Shown: positions 24,201 to 37,595 of the stretch, one piece after another
Position numbering within the stretch: the first letter of the stretch is position 1
Layout: every line of letters begins with the position of its first letter
Assembly: GCA_023374045.1 (NCBI GenBank)
Contig: CM041776.1
Location: forward strand, 41,980,171 to 42,044,170
Direction of reading: 5' to 3'
Length of the DNA: 64,000 bases
Source of the DNA: Limonium bicolor
Lineage: Eukaryota > Streptophyta > Magnoliopsida > Caryophyllales > Plumbaginaceae
Notes under the pieces: model-generated
Database searches by the model: none
What the model was told of the DNA's origin: nothing
What the model saw: the letters and a program-made list of their open reading frames with translations, nothing else
Made by a program: the position numbers and the translations under genes

Positions 24201-25001
24201 GCAACTAAGCCATTAACATAGGTACGCCTTTGATCAGACTATATTGTGAGCTACCTTGCATAGAAACTAGAATGCACCATGAGAATTAAATATCTTGAAC
24301 CAAAGTTCAAGGATGATATGAAAGGGATTGCGAGGGTGTAATCCATTTTTAAGGGGGGTAGGCGCATTGCATTTTGGCTGTGTTGTTGCTCGTTTGAGGT
24401 GTTGTTTTGGATTCTATGTGTGTGAACTGTGTGTGGATTGGTTTGAATGCATGGTGGTTATGAACGAATGACTTGTTCATCTGATTGCTTATGAGTACAG
24501 TATATGAATATTACTAGTACATTGCAATATTATTAAGAACTTGGTCAAGCCATAGATGTGGCATGGTGCTTATAAGCACAAATGGTGAAATAGAACCATG
24601 GACCTTGGTTAGAAAGATTGAATTCGGGACTTGATCCTTTCACTATGTGTATTCCTACAACCACATGTTGGTTGGTAGGTCTGTGTGTATGAATTGTGTA
24701 GAATTGTGTGTGTATTGGATTGGATGTACTCTGTGCTATGAATGAATGTTGTGTACCTTGGGTTTACACCTCAGCATATTATATATACATTCCTAATACC
24801 TTGGACTACTATGAAAATTTGTGAGAAGCCGCTAAAGTGGCATGGTGCTTATAAGCACACCTGAGTAGCGAGTATTATATGGGACTTGATCCCTTGGTTA
24901 TCGTGAATGAATACGGGACTTGATCCCTGGGAATGACCAGAATACGAACATTAATTAACGAGACAAGACTTCGGGTCGAAGTCTCTTTAAGGGGGGTAGG
25001 T
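21201..25001 (+). mobile_element. Decayed chromovirus-type 3' end (element E0)
   Basis: No frame in this stretch encodes a recognisable pol domain. Its identity comes from the right end. A purine tract, tttttaaggggggtag (24346-24361), and a second, ctctttaaggggggtag (24983-24999), are arranged as in E1 and E2, and the second is followed directly by an LTR start, TGAAACACCCC. Simple AT repeats occur at 22915-22935 and 23007-23028. The stretch 21201-24300 may include other unrecognised repeats. Confidence 0.4.
24346..25001 (+). other. Twin polypurine tracts of E0 and the segment between them
   Basis: The two aaggggggtag tracts are about 640 bp apart. Between them a module is repeated: tggcatggtgcttataagca occurs at about 24559 and 24838, and gggacttgatcc occurs several times at about 24630-24930. 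GTGCTTATAAGCAC (24566-24579, 24845-24858) is a perfect 14-bp palindrome. Confidence 0.65.
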
Positions 25002-27238
25002 TGAAACACCCCTAATAATTAAAACACATGAAATCAAGAATATGTGTGGTATGTTCAATAAACCGGTCACACTAATATAACCATGGTATAACTTATAACC
25101 TACGATACTAAGGAACATACATATGTCCGTGAAGGTGATAGCGAGTCACATTATAATATAAACCCTTGTGCTCGTCGGTTTTGACATTAATCAATACAAT
25201 TGAGCAAATTAAATTTATCCATGTTGGGACATTTGTACGCGACACAAGTGTAGCGCATTATGCGAACTAAAATAAATTGGGTACTCGTTGACATATAACG
25301 AGTGTACTAAATAACATATGTTACGTGAATATAATATATGAGCTATGTTACTAGATATAAACATGTGCAGGAGTTGGAAATACTAAACAACTAAATTAAC
25401 CTATGATTTAGACATTGCACTAATCATTTAAGTGCTACTTAACTCTAATATATCAGTAAACTAAAATCAGACCGCATTTTGTTTACACATGTCCGAAAAT
25501 TCTGTAACACGCCCACACGCCATTACTTTCTTATTTCCAACCAGCACTCTTCCTTCCTCCTTGCAAGTGGTGTCATCAGATTAATAAAAAACACTCAATC
25601 CTTCCATTTTTCCCATACGAATTGTTTCTGCTTTGCAACCGGTGCCCCATCCCCTCTCGCATGTGTGAGTCCCGATTTCAAAACCCATGCAACCTTCACT
25701 TCCTCCCTGTTGCTTCCCGATGGCGCAAGTTTAGAGAAGGAGTCTCCAACTTCTCGTAACTGTTGAGCATGCGAGGAATATTACCGGTTGAGGAAACTGG
25801 AACAAATACAAGACCAATTTGCAAGCTTCTTCGACTTCTTCTACATGCAACTCGATTCTTGCATGTCCAGAGACTCTTAAATTCCCTCTATCCATTGGCG
25901 CAAGTTTTTGGCCGGTCCTGAGATCTGAAATAGCACAACCCAACTGGCAAGGTAATTCGATGACCAACCTTTCTCTGTATTTTCCATGTTTTGCTGTCCG
26001 AAAATCTCCACCTGCTAACTCCTTTTCCCCTCCCTTCTTCTTGCGCAACATCCTCTGGAAATGCTCCCCCTGGAGTGTACCGAGAATCCCCAAGAATCCA
26101 CTCATCCTTTGGAAATACATCCCCGAGAACTAGTATGGTAAATCTGGAATTTCGAGTGAATGAGTAAGTAAAGTAGGCTAAGATACTTAGCAAGATTTTA
26201 AAGAAAGCTGACGTGTCCAAATCGCCGGATTCTTCTAAAAATTCGGCTAAGTCTTCTAGCAACCTTTAGAACTTTTCCCTAACTTGTGACACCGATATCT
26301 CTCTCGTCTTTGAGAATTTTTTAGTGTCGTCTTCTCCATTCTCTTCTCCTACAATTCCTTTTTCCTACCATAACTCATACACAACCTTACTCCTTCTACA
26401 TCGACGGAAAATTTGATCTAACGTAGCCTCCCTGAAAACTTTCAACCCAGATTTCCAGAAAACCTAATCGGTAAGGTAACTTCGTCTCGTCATAACTTCT
26501 TCGTCTCTCAATCAAAATTCGTGTTCTTTAGCTTGTTGTGTAGATCTCTAATTCCTCTAGAACTCTTATGTTTACACCCAAGGCTAATTCCCAACCATGT
26601 GCAAGAATGAAGCGTCTAAAGTTCCGTTTTGTCACGCACATAAAATCATAGAGAAAACGCAGGTATAAACTCGTAACTTTTGGTTTTGATTTCTTTCTGT
26701 ATATTGCAAATTATATTAAGTTCTTGCTATCAATCCGCAGAGCTATATCTCCTGTTTCGATTAAGCCAACACACATAGTCTGACTCGATTTGTACTGTAA
26801 TTTATAGAGCTTCAAAGTCGGCTACCTGAAAAGCCTAAAAGTTTGAATTTTTCCAGAAAACCGGATTGGATTTTCCTCGTTAGCGTGATTCCGGTGAGTT
26901 TCCGATCAAATTGTTCCAATTATGTCATTCGTCTTCACATTACCGACCTAACCCTACTTTCAATTCCACCTATTATGTGTTATACTAAGAGAATTTGGCA
27001 AATCAAAATTTGAACTAACCTTAAATCCTAGTCGAACGAACCCAATATCGAATTTGTAGAGCACTGCATTATAGGTAACGAAACTGGTACCATTGGATTT
27101 GTTTTTTTATTTCGAGTCGAATGGAACAAAAATCGTCGAATTCAATTCTCTAGATCGCGAGGAATCAATCGATTCCCATTCACAGTGTTTAGGGATTAAC
27201 TGAAGAACTCATGAAAATTCGACCGTTCGATCGTAGGG

Positions 27239-30200
27239 TGTAACACCCCAACTCATAAAGCCATACTTATCTCATAAACCTCAATTCACTTATATTAACC
27301 TTGCAGCGGATTTCTTACAATATTTGGTGTTACCGCCGTTAGCCACCCACGTGACCAACTAGGCATACTAAAATCTCCATGATCTAGCTACGGTCTGATG
27401 GACCTGAATATACCTAACATTAGTACTTACAAACCTTAACCAATTACATAACAAATCTTACAATCTCCTCACATCCTATACAACTTACTAACTCAAAATA
27501 TGATACGAGTGTACATGCACAACTCGTAGGCCATACTTAAACCCGTAACGCATCTACCCCATCTTACTCTCAGGACGGTCGCCTTCTGAGATTCACCTAC
27601 GAAATAAAAATAGCCCCCAAAGGGGGTCAGCAAAATTGCTGGTACGATCCTCTCATGGCCCCCAAGCTAACGTGGCTACGACGACTAATTGTCGATCGCA
27701 TGGAGGTTGATTAGATGCACAACATAATAGAAAGTGCAATAAACAACAAGCCAAATATGAACAATCAAAGTTCAAACACTATGAACGACTTAAAAGCGTT
27801 CCCTTAGTTAGTGAGTTAATCGTTAACTCCTTAAGTTATGTTTTCTCTTATTCTCAGTCCAACCTTATATTACCTCAATCTTAATCCTTATCTTAGTCTT
27901 AGAATACAAACCGTTCTTTAAATAGAAATGGTTGTATCTTATCTCAATGTTTATTTTTGTCAGGTCTAAAGCAACCCTAGCCAATGAGCTATTAACTCCA
28001 TTGGTTTAATAAACATCTTAACTTAAAATTAGGATTTAGGTGATCCTACCGCACCATCTTAATGCCTCCTACCTTGGACTGGAAATCCAATGTAGCTGAG
28101 CCGGCAACCGACCCTAGGCGACGAGTCCGAAGACAAGTCCTTAAGCGGAAGTCGGATCCGATCCAGATACCGACCCCCTTACCTTAACATGCATGACCGG
28201 AGTCAGTCCCGAATTCCTCACTCCCCCCAAGTTCTAGTTAGTAGAAGTCTCAAGACAATGTTTGTTGGTTAAACCTCTTTCGGTTATTAACAAACTAATA
28301 TTAGGAAGTGTTCCTTAATCTCACACAATTCGTTACTAAACATTGTTAGTAAGTTCTCAAGGTAAGTTGTGTTATTTTCCAAACACCACACCACAATACA
28401 ATAGACACAATATTTCGGTTGCATGCTTTATCTTGTTTAGTCGGCACACATAAACAAATAGCACACAAGCCGAGGGACACCTCGTTAGCAAGCAGGTCAC
28501 AAGAAAGACTGTACCGTTCATCGTTGGTCGTTCAGTTGCTTACTCCCCTCCGGAGTCCAAATCTCAAGTCCTAAAACATTCATTCAGTTTTAGATTGTTA
28601 ATTACTTTTCCAATAAAGCTAACTTACTTAACTCACTTAGTCACTAATGATTTTCAACTAAATACCACTTAGGTTCTTATAAACTTAATCTTAAGTGAAT
28701 CACTTCTCCTCATTCCTTATACCTATTCACCCACTTAATCATCGTTGTTACTCACCAAACATGTCTTAAACAACCTTATATTATCATTACATATCAATCC
28801 CCATCTAGCACCTCTTAAATTCTTACTAACTTAACCTTAAACACTTAAAACCATTTTACTTACCTTAACCTCTTAAGCCCTTATATGCTTATCTTTCTAA
28901 TCATCATCACCCCTCCAATGTTGGACCACTAAGTCATTGCAATTTAAGCTCAATCTCATAAGTTAATCATTTCTCATTTATTCTCATACTTGTCCACCCT
29001 TCTAATGGTCATAAAATGTCACCAAACAAGGCCTAAACATCATCTAAAACCATTACCATCCAATCCCCCATCATTAGAAGCCAAAAACAATTTTTTTTTC
29101 TTTCTCTGCACTGGACCGCCCCTCTGGGGAGGTCCCAGGGGCGGTCCCAACCAGAAACCTCATACGCTGCAGAATTTCACTGGACCTCTCCACAGGGGCG
29201 GTCCACAGTAGAACCCATTTTTAAAAGTGCTTTTCTCCTCATTTTGAACTCAAAATTCACCCCAATCTTTTACCACTCATTCCACAATCTTTCCACATGT
29301 TTCCTGCATGTTTAAACACCTTAAAACATGCACTAAACATTCCTCAATCATCACCAAACTTGTCACTCAATTTCTTACAAAATTCTTACACTTAACACTT
29401 GATTCCTTACACTTCCCACTTGTGATTTTGCCTAAGACCTTGTGAGCCTCGATTTTAAACCCTATCCTATGTGGATTAACTTGATTGGGATCTAATCGGG
29501 TTTTAGGTCCACTTATAGCCTAAGATTAATGACTATGTCATATAAACAATAATTATTAAAACCCAGCTAGCTCACTGGAACCTATTATGAGTCGCCACCT
29601 AATTTTAACATAGATCAAATTAGGAAAGGAGTTCGGGTTCGGGGCTTGGTATTCGACTTAATTAGGGTTCAAATTACTTTCATTAACCCTTCCTAGGTTG
29701 TTTTTTCCTCTACTTGGTTCAATTACGGCTTCTACAAAGTTGTTTTTAACCCTGGTGCGCGCTTCTGTGTTTTTTTATTTTTTAACGTTTTTGACAGAAA
29801 ATTAAAGTGGAATTGAAATTACCTAAACTAGGGTTTTGGAGGCAGAATTAGGTCAAATTTTGTTTCCGTCCGTAGCCACGGACCTAATGTCCGAGACCAC
29901 GGACCCCAGTTAACCTATATGAAATAAAAGTCGAATTAAACAAAAACAGAAAATTGTAAAGTCCGGGGCCACGGACAGGCTGTCCGTGGGCCCGACATTA
30001 TTAGAAAACCTAAATTTTTAAAATTTAAAAATCCCGCCGCCGTCCGTGGGCGTCCGGGCTTACGGACAGGGAGTCCGGGACCCCGGACGTGACGTCCGTG
30101 GGTGCGGACCGCCCTCGGACGGCGGCGTTGAGGCTGTTCCCGAAGGTGTGTTTTGGCTCAAATTTTATGGGTGTGTAGCCTGAAAGATGTACAAGACGTT

Positions 30201-33200
30201 TGTGATTGAAAGTTTTCAATTTGAATTCGAATTAAGCACGAAACTTGGCAAACAAGTTATTGGACAGAAGCTTAAACGAACAGCAATACAGAAGCGTACG
30301 AAGGTTAGTTTGAACCCAAAATTTGACAGAGAGTTAATAAGGTCATGGGAATTAGAAAAGTAGGGTTGTAACCTGTTTTACCTTCGAATTCAAGATGATT
30401 CTTCACACCGGGATTCGTTGGGTGCTTCGTTGATGGCAGACCCGAAAGGATTTCGAACCAAGCTTCTGGTTGTTGGTTGTTCTTGCTGTTCTTCACGTTT
30501 TGGTGGTGTTTTTGTGGGGTTTTGATGACTATTGGTGCTTTAGGGATTGGAAAACGTGTTTAGATGGTGATTTCAGGGGATTTTCGGTATAATTTGGGTG
30601 GCCGGGTGTTGGAAAACGTGAGAGAGAGAGAGAGAGGAGGCTGTGTTTTCTGACTCTCTAGGGTTCTTGAGCATATGAGGTTCTCCCTTTATCAAAAAAA
30701 CCTATCCCCTTATATAGACTTTCTTAAAGAAAATCTAGTAAAAGTAAGATTTTTTGGTATTTTAATTAAAAGACTTCCCAAAGGAATTTTGCTGTGAAAC
30801 TTTAACCACATGTCAAGGATGGATATTATGAATTTTCTGAGGTGGAACCGAATTTTTAAATGTTGGAATATTTTTAAATTGAATTTCTTGTCAGATTCAG
30901 TCAGAAATTGCTAGAAAATTATTAGAAACTCGAAAAATCAAAATTCCAACGCCATTATGCTCAGAATGTCATCCTCTATCATGGGTTAAAATATCAAAGC
31001 ATTTCAAGCTGATTTGGGATCCTTTGGAGGAGAGAGAAAGCTTATAGGTCTCAGGAGCCTTTAAAGATTACCAAAACGCTCCTGAAAATGACGAAGCTGT
31101 TCCCCTGCCATGGAACGCGCCGATCGAGCCGGAATCCCTCACTACTTGATTAAAATGCCTCTCACAACACCAGCACCCCGTAGACCCTAACCCAGGGGGT
31201 CAAAATTTTGGGTATAACAGACCTCAACTAATCATTATGTTTCTTCACAACCATCTTAACTACTCCTCAAGCATCATTATGCATACCCATTTGCTTTACT
31301 CAAACTTCTCAAAGCTATATATAATATAGCACATGCTTACATCCTTACAAGTCATTATACCTTATTTTTCCTTCAAGCTTTGTACAAGTTTCATAGCTTC
31401 CTTAACCATGGTTTTGGTGCCTTTAATTCACCATTGTAACCCCTAGTCCTTCTTATACATCCCTAGGTCTCCCTAGTACTCAAGAACTCCATAGTTTATC
31501 CATTTTCACCAAAACAACCCTTAATGTTTACTAGAACTTCCTTAGTCATAAAATCTCCTTAGAACACCTTAAACACTTAGTTTTCTCTCCAAATTTTGAC
31601 ATGGCTTCCTTAGTATATTACTACACCCAACATTTAGTTTTTCACCCTTAATACAATCATGAACACTCAAATCCTTAGTTCATAATCTTAGCACACAAAT
31701 TACACCCTCCTAACCTCTAATTCCTTTTAGACAACTCTAGGTCATTCTAGTCCTCAATAACACCGTTGTTAACTTATTTTCACTCAAATTTTGCCATAGC
31801 TCCTCTAGTATATTATCATGCCCATATGCATGTTTTTTCTCATTTAATCATCTCACACACATCAAATCTTTTTCTCATCATAATTCTCACCCAAATCAAC
31901 TCATTCATAACAAACTTAATATAGTGCAATAATCTTAAATTGCATAGCACTGAGGCTCTTAAATGACATGGCTCTTAGGCCCTTAAATGACTTAAACTTA
32001 AACATTAAATTTCCCCAATAATAGCTTTCAACCTGCAAATACACACAACAATGCTCCTATAGCAATATAAGTGTTCTCATCATTCACCTTATACTTATCT
32101 TACTAACACATTCCCATTGGCTCCTTAGTCACAAGTTTACAAGCTTGTTTAAATTCATTTTCCTAGGTTATACAACCCATTACTTAATGTAAGCTTTAAG
32201 CTACATTGGTACTTATCTAAATCTCATCCCTTAAAACCTTAAACCACCATTAGGTAAGCAATTTACCTTGTTTTTCTCAAGCTCCTCTTACTTTCCTCCA
32301 TTGGTTTTCTTGGTTGAATTTCGGCAAGGACTTCAATCCTCTTGCCAATGTTCTAACCCACATTCAAATAATTTAATAACTGCTAAATATTGCACCTTAA
32401 CTTAAGGAATCATTTCCTAGGTTTACAAGAATTGCTTAATGCACTATGGATGTTTACCTTTGAATTTTGGAATGGCTTTGATAATAAAGCAAGGCAAGAC
32501 CTCCTCAATTCTTTGGATATTCGAATCAAGCTAGAACAAGGGATAAAACAAGCTATCTTAAGAGGCAAATTTTCGGCCATATAGAGAAAATGATGGAAAG
32601 TTGATTTTTCTTTCACTTTCATTACCTTGGATGAATGGAGAACCAAAAGATCTCTTAAAACTTGATTATCCTCCACCAACGGAGTTTTCTCATGGCACCA
32701 AACTTGAGCTTTGAAGGATTTGAAAAGATAGAAAGATAGGTCTTGCTCCAACTAAGAGAAATCTATGCTTAGTTTTGGATTCGGAGCTAAAATGAACATT
32801 TGGTGAGCAAGACAAGGTGGTGGTGCCATGGGTGCTGCTTGGAACGGTTTAGAACAGAGAAAGGAAGAAGAAAACGTTGGTGAAGAAGAGAAATGAAGAA
32901 GAGGGAGAGGTAGGCTAAAAGATATTTGTCTTTAAAAAGCAAATAGTAACTTTTCTTACTTTCCTCTTCTTTTCCTTAAGTTGGCTGTCTCCTATGGTGA
33001 CTCATCACCTTAAAACCGTCCCCCCTTAGTATATAGGATGTTTATGGTCTTGGTTGACCAACTTATTGACTTATGTTGACCAAACCTTAAACTAGACACT
33101 ATTTGGCACTATTCACAAATTAGTGCACAAATTTGTGAAATTTTTGGTTTCCCATTGATTTAGGCTTCCTAATGTGATACTAATTAGTAAAAATGTTGAT

Positions 33201-33553
33201 TAAGGTGTAATCATGGGCATTTAGCCACTCAAAACTCATTTCTAAGACAATTTCTCAAAAAAGTGATTTAAGGAGTCTTAAAGCACATTTTGTGTTTAAG
33301 CTTGTTTTTGAGCTTGGTTTTCTTTGGTAATTGAATTAACATGTCCATTATCATGTTACTAAGGTCTTATAATGATGTTTGGTGCTAATCAAAGTCACTC
33401 CAAGCTTAGAGCACATTTTTGCTTAAATTGCCCTTATGGCGTTTTCTTGTGTTTTCCTTGGTTTAAATTGTCTACCAATCTTTCTAAGGCATGATTTAGC
33501 CTTATTACATCATAACTTGATGTTTACTTAGCATACTTAGGTTTGGGGTTTCA
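27239..33553 (-). mobile_element. Solo chromovirus LTR with TSD TAGGG
   Basis: On the minus strand it runs from TGAAACCCCAAACC at 33553 to GGGGTGTTACA ending at 27239. The target duplication TAGGG is perfect (27234-27238 and 33554-33558). Without the inner insertion it is about 4.5 kb. There is no internal sequence, so it is a solo LTR left by recombination between two LTRs. It holds a GC-rich palindromic patch (29105-29210: ggaccgcccctctggggagg and gacctctccacaggggcggt). Confidence 0.88.
29441..31219 (-). mobile_element. Solo Tat-type LTR with TSD GACCT
   Basis: On the minus strand it starts TGTTATACCCAAAATTTTGA at 31219 and ends CGAGGCTCACA at 29441. The target duplication GACCT is perfect (29436-29440 and 31220-31224). 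It belongs to the same family as the LTRs at 45175 and 52732. It carries the clustered GTCCGTGG/CCACGGAC motifs at 29870-30125, a TATA-like ctatataagg on the minus strand near 30710, and a GA microsatellite at 30620-30640. Confidence 0.92.
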
Positions 33554-35426
33554 TAGGGTATAGGAATGGACGGCCGAGATTAAAACGTGGAAAGATTATG
33601 ATGTTTTAAGTTAGTTTAAATTACAGGAAAATACTCTAACTTGATAGATTAATTTGATAACCTTCCCTAATGTATTTTGACACAACATTTTAACCATAGA
33701 TTCCTTATACAATCTATTTTATTTCGATGTAAATTAATATGGGTTTTGAGTTTTTAAGCGAAAGTTATAATTTTTGTAAGTTCTGAGTATTATGGAATTA
33801 TTTAGATAATTTAAAAAGATATTTTTATGAAATAAAAATTTTATAATATGTCCAAAATATTATAGTTACTATATATTAAATTTGGGGATTTTTAGACAAG
33901 AGAAAATAGGTCTGAAAATTGTAATTCTGAATTTTTCCTAAGATATATTATAATATGGTTTTAATGTAAACAAAAATTAAAGTATAGTTGATTAATAATT
34001 TTCATAGGTTGGGAATAATATAAGAACACTAAATTAACATTTAATACAGAATGTTAATAAATATCTTTAGGTATTAACTTTTTAAGTCAAGTAAAATATA
34101 TATATATTATATATATGTGTAAAAGAAATAAAATAGTAACTTAGGTTAAAACAAGGAGTTAAATTAATCTACACTTATATTACTTAAATACTATAGAAGC
34201 TAATATACTACAATGAAACAAAAGAAATACTTTATAAAACATATATTGAATGTGGATATATGTAGAATTTAATAGAAATAGTTTAAATACAATAAGCTAC
34301 ATAAAGGATGACTTAAATAAATTCTAATACATGTACATGCATATGTATTAAAATAAATAAGGGGAATACATACCTCATGGAAAATGTAATAAGAGGGGAA
34401 AAATTCGAGTAGACCTAGTTCATACACAACAATCAAAACATTAAATGTTAGTTGACATGTAGATAGACTATTAGGAGAAATATAGATCCTAAACCTTAGT
34501 CATGTATTAAAGTAAAACTAATCCACTTTTACTTAAGAGCTTAATTAAGTTAACCCTATGACTAAGAGTAGGTGATCGAAATAAAATTAAATGTACCCTC
34601 AAGACATACAAATTCAATGGCGTATATGGTCAAGTCAAACCTAGAATTAAATCGAGGTTTCACGTTTGAAACCTCACAAGCTCTTTTTAGGAAGTTTCAT
34701 CAACTAACGAAAAGGTAAACGCGGACTTGGGCCATCCTACTGGGCCTAAGTCCATGATCTCCAAAAAATCCCACTTAAACAATTCAACGAGAGTTTGGGC
34801 CACTCTCGGGATAAATCCTAAATCATTCCAGATTAAATGAAATGGGCCTAACAAAAGATTTAATTAACAAAATCTAGCCCAAATCTTTGTGGGAGAATAA
34901 TGGTAAACCTGAAACTATAATGAGTAAGAATTGAAGATGTTTAGTTTGTAAGTTCCTTAACTAATCAATACTTGGAACACCTTAATTATAGGTTATTAGT
35001 GGGGGATCACTCATTCGAGTTAGTTACTACTTCTTCACATACCAGGTATGATTTCTCGTACTCAGATACTTTTGCTAACAGACTTTATGGAATGTTTTGG
35101 AAAACGCTAACTGACATTGAATGGTTTTCAAAAGGAAAATGTTTGTGTGACTAACTAAGCTTGATGTGACTAACTGAGCCTTGAATGTACAACTCACATG
35201 ATCATTGGTTCCTCTTATCTGGTTGTCTCATTAGATATTAACTGCTGAGGGTTTACGCCTCTGCACTCTGTAGGACTGAGTGTTTTGGTATTGCACTCGT
35301 GCAGTTATTAATCTAGTGGGAATATGGGAAATGTCAATCTTGGTAAATTCTTCTTCTGACGTTGGATATCGTTTCATCCATGAGCTGAGTCTTTGTTATG
35401 ACGTGCGCGCGTCTTCTCCAGTAACA

Positions 35427-35634
35427 GCAAAGGGTTGTATATCCCTTATCCAAAAAGGAGGTGTATGACAGTAGGGGGTTGTATATCCCTCGTCCATATG
35501 GACATTTATATCTGGCGGTCGTGAATAACTGCAAAGGGTTGTATATCCCTTGTCCAAAAAGGAGGTGTATGACAGTAGGGGGTTGTATATCCCTCGTCCA
35601 TATGGACATTTATATCTGGCGGTGGGGGCCATCT
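35427..35634. repeat. 104-bp tandem duplication in chromovirus LTR
   Basis: gcaaagggttgtatatccct starts at 35427 and again at 35531, with nearly identical following sequence. Each unit contains gggttgtatatccct twice, giving four copies of a near-palindromic motif. Confidence 0.9.
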
Positions 35635-36263
35635 CTCCCAATTGGTGTTGTTTCAATCTTGAGTTGTTGGTTCTTGGATATCTTCTTTCATTCCTAGTCC
35701 TTGTGAGTACTTGGGTCTTTCGACTCCTAATTGGAACTGAATCTAACACAAGCAATGGATGTTCACTAACTTATGGTGTGATTTCTTTTGATTGACTAAC
35801 TTTAACTTTCTGTTATTTATCTCTTTTCTCAACTTGTTATCTTGACTTGGTGATTTTAAAGTGTCTTGTTCCTCTGTGTTGTTTTAAGTGTTTGTCTTCA
35901 AGTTATTATTTATTAAAGATTTATGTTTATGAGTTTGATTTGAAGAACCGTACCAGTTCCATTCCAGGGAACTGACTTACCCCTCTCGGGGTGGGCTGCT
36001 TGGTTTCATCTTGCAGATACGAGTTGATATACAGGTGGCCACGAAGGGAATGAGTGATTGGGATGGGATTAGGTTTTGTGGAGAGTTAATGTATTTTATT
36101 ACTATTATGTTTACGTTAAGTTTTCTTGAGGTTCAGACTGTAGCTTTTGTAATTTTATAAGTTGTAATTGGTGAGGTTTGGTGAGGGGTGTTTGGAACCC
36201 GATGATCTGTAAACGCCATATTATTTTATTTTTCGCTGCATTTTATTTAATAGGGGTGTTACA

Positions 36264-36800
36264 TGTTATGTGTTGTTGTTGCTATGCAATGTTCATTGCT
36301 ATGCTTATGTATGTTGTATGTTAAATTAATGTCATGTTATCATGACAATTAGTTGCGTGTATCTTGGTAGCCTACGGGCTGCACGTTTATCATACCAGCA
36401 AAGGGTTGTTGAGCCCCTTTGGGGCACCATATTTTTGAATGAGGATCGAGGAAGCAGAGTGGCTTTAGATTCTAAGTACGATGAATACTTTTGTTAGCTT
36501 TTGGATAGTGAACCCGAGTTGTGCCTGTGCACTTGTGGATGTTTATACAGTTGATGGAGTTAGACTGAAGTGATGTTTGTATATATACACTCGGTATAGT
36601 TGGTTTGTAAGTAATGGGATGTTAGTAACTAATGCTCGGGAGTTTGTGTCCATCAGACCGATACATTTGTACGTATTTAGCCTTGTTAGCCACGTGGGTG
36701 GCTAACGGCGTGTAACACTGTCCCGTTTTGGCTAATGTTTATGTTATCAGTTTCCGCTGTGATTGTTGCTTATTGTTAAGTTTACAGTTGGGGTGTTACA
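36264..36800 (+). repeat. 3' end of another chromovirus LTR
   Basis: It ends GGGGTGTTACA at 36800. It shares the ccagcaaagggttgttgagc, cccctttggggcacc, catcagaccgata and gccttgttagccacgtgggt blocks with the LTR ends at 55910-56386 and, inverted, at 27239-27680 and 57007-57430. Its left end is missing. It abuts E1 gag with no primer-binding site. Confidence 0.75.
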
Positions 36801-37509
36801 ATAGCAACATACTACCTCAAAGATGCTGCTATGGATTGGTGGAAGCTAGTGAAGCATGAGTATGTTGATGACCCCTCATTTGATTGGGAATCTTTCACCG
36901 TAATTCTCCGATCAAAGTACTACCCCGAACACGTCAAAACCAAGAAGCGTTTAGAGCTTGACGCCTTGAGGATGACAGAAAAGATGTCAGTGGATGAGTA
37001 CTACCGCACCTTCACCTCCATTCTACGTCTCCTATCCAACCTTCGGTACACCGGCCAGGTCTTGGTCGATCGCTTCTATGGCGGTCTGAGCCATCTCCTT
37101 CGGTACGGTATGAGGTACACCCGATTTACCTCCCTTCAGGTAAACGTTGGTTCGAACCCTTAATGCCATTGTCAATATTTAAATCATTACCGTAATGAGC
37201 AAGAGCATCACCTAATACCTGAAACTTCAGGAGTGCTATCACGCTACATCTCGCATGGAAATCACTTGTCAGCTAAGAGATGAGGAGCAGGCGCTTAAGC
37301 GCAAAGCCAATAGCAAGAACACTAGCTCAGAGGAGCAGAACTAGGGCAAGAGCTGGAAGAAGAAGTAGGGGAAATTCTTTCAACAATCACAGAAGAACAC
37401 CCCAGTGAGAGCAGTGCCCATGCTGAGAAGGGAAAAGCAGTTGAGGCACTTCAGCTAGCTTACTCTGCGCTGGTGGCCGCAAAGCCACTGAGATCACACC
37501 CGCCCAAGG
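36801..37509 (+). pseudogene. Gag exon 1 of E1 (capsid part, truncated)
   Basis: The open part includes MDWWKLVKHEYVDDPSFDWE (36831 on) and KYYPEHVKTKKRLELDAL, typical of Ty3/gypsy capsid. The N-terminus is lost at the junction with the LTR at 36800. A stop follows near 37160 and TAG codons near 37343 and 37367. The exon ends EKGKAVEALQLAYSALVAAK (from about 37424) and PLRSHPPK, matching the equivalent Gag segment of E2, and then a splice donor. Confidence 0.8.
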
Positions 37510-37595
37510 GTAAAACTCCTAAATTTAAACTCGTATATGTGTAAATACAATAATTAATATCACCGCACCAATTGTGCTAACACTCAAAGCCACAG
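37510..37595 (+). other. Putative gag intron 1 of E1 (86 bp, phase 1)
   Basis: The donor is AAGG/GTAAAA and the acceptor GCCACAG/GTTCT, with a branch point TGCTAAC about 20 bp upstream. The retained frame meets a stop inside the intron. Removal joins PPKG to SSSGYG in frame. E2 has an intron at the same place and in the same phase. Confidence 0.65.

Larger units (their letters stand above)
25002..36263 (+). repeat. Chromovirus LTR of E0, split by nested insertions
   Basis: It starts TGAAACACCCC right after a polypurine tract and ends GGGGTGTTACA at 36263. Removing the solo LTR at 27239-33553 and its duplication leaves about 4.9 kb. Open frames such as 25479-26262 on both strands are short, overlapping and unrecognisable. 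The part 33559-34950 is strongly AT-rich and noncoding. Confidence 0.6.

Noticed and set aside
21201..24345. Chromovirus pol in this stretch
   Set aside because: I looked for FIDD, DSGAS, HPQTDGQTE and CCHC motifs in all frames and found none. Only the 3' end signals support an element, so no pol domain is annotated.
25479..26262. Overlapping open frames on both strands resembling a small gene
   Set aside because: They lie inside a chromovirus LTR, overlap each other and contain no recognisable motif or supporting gene structure.
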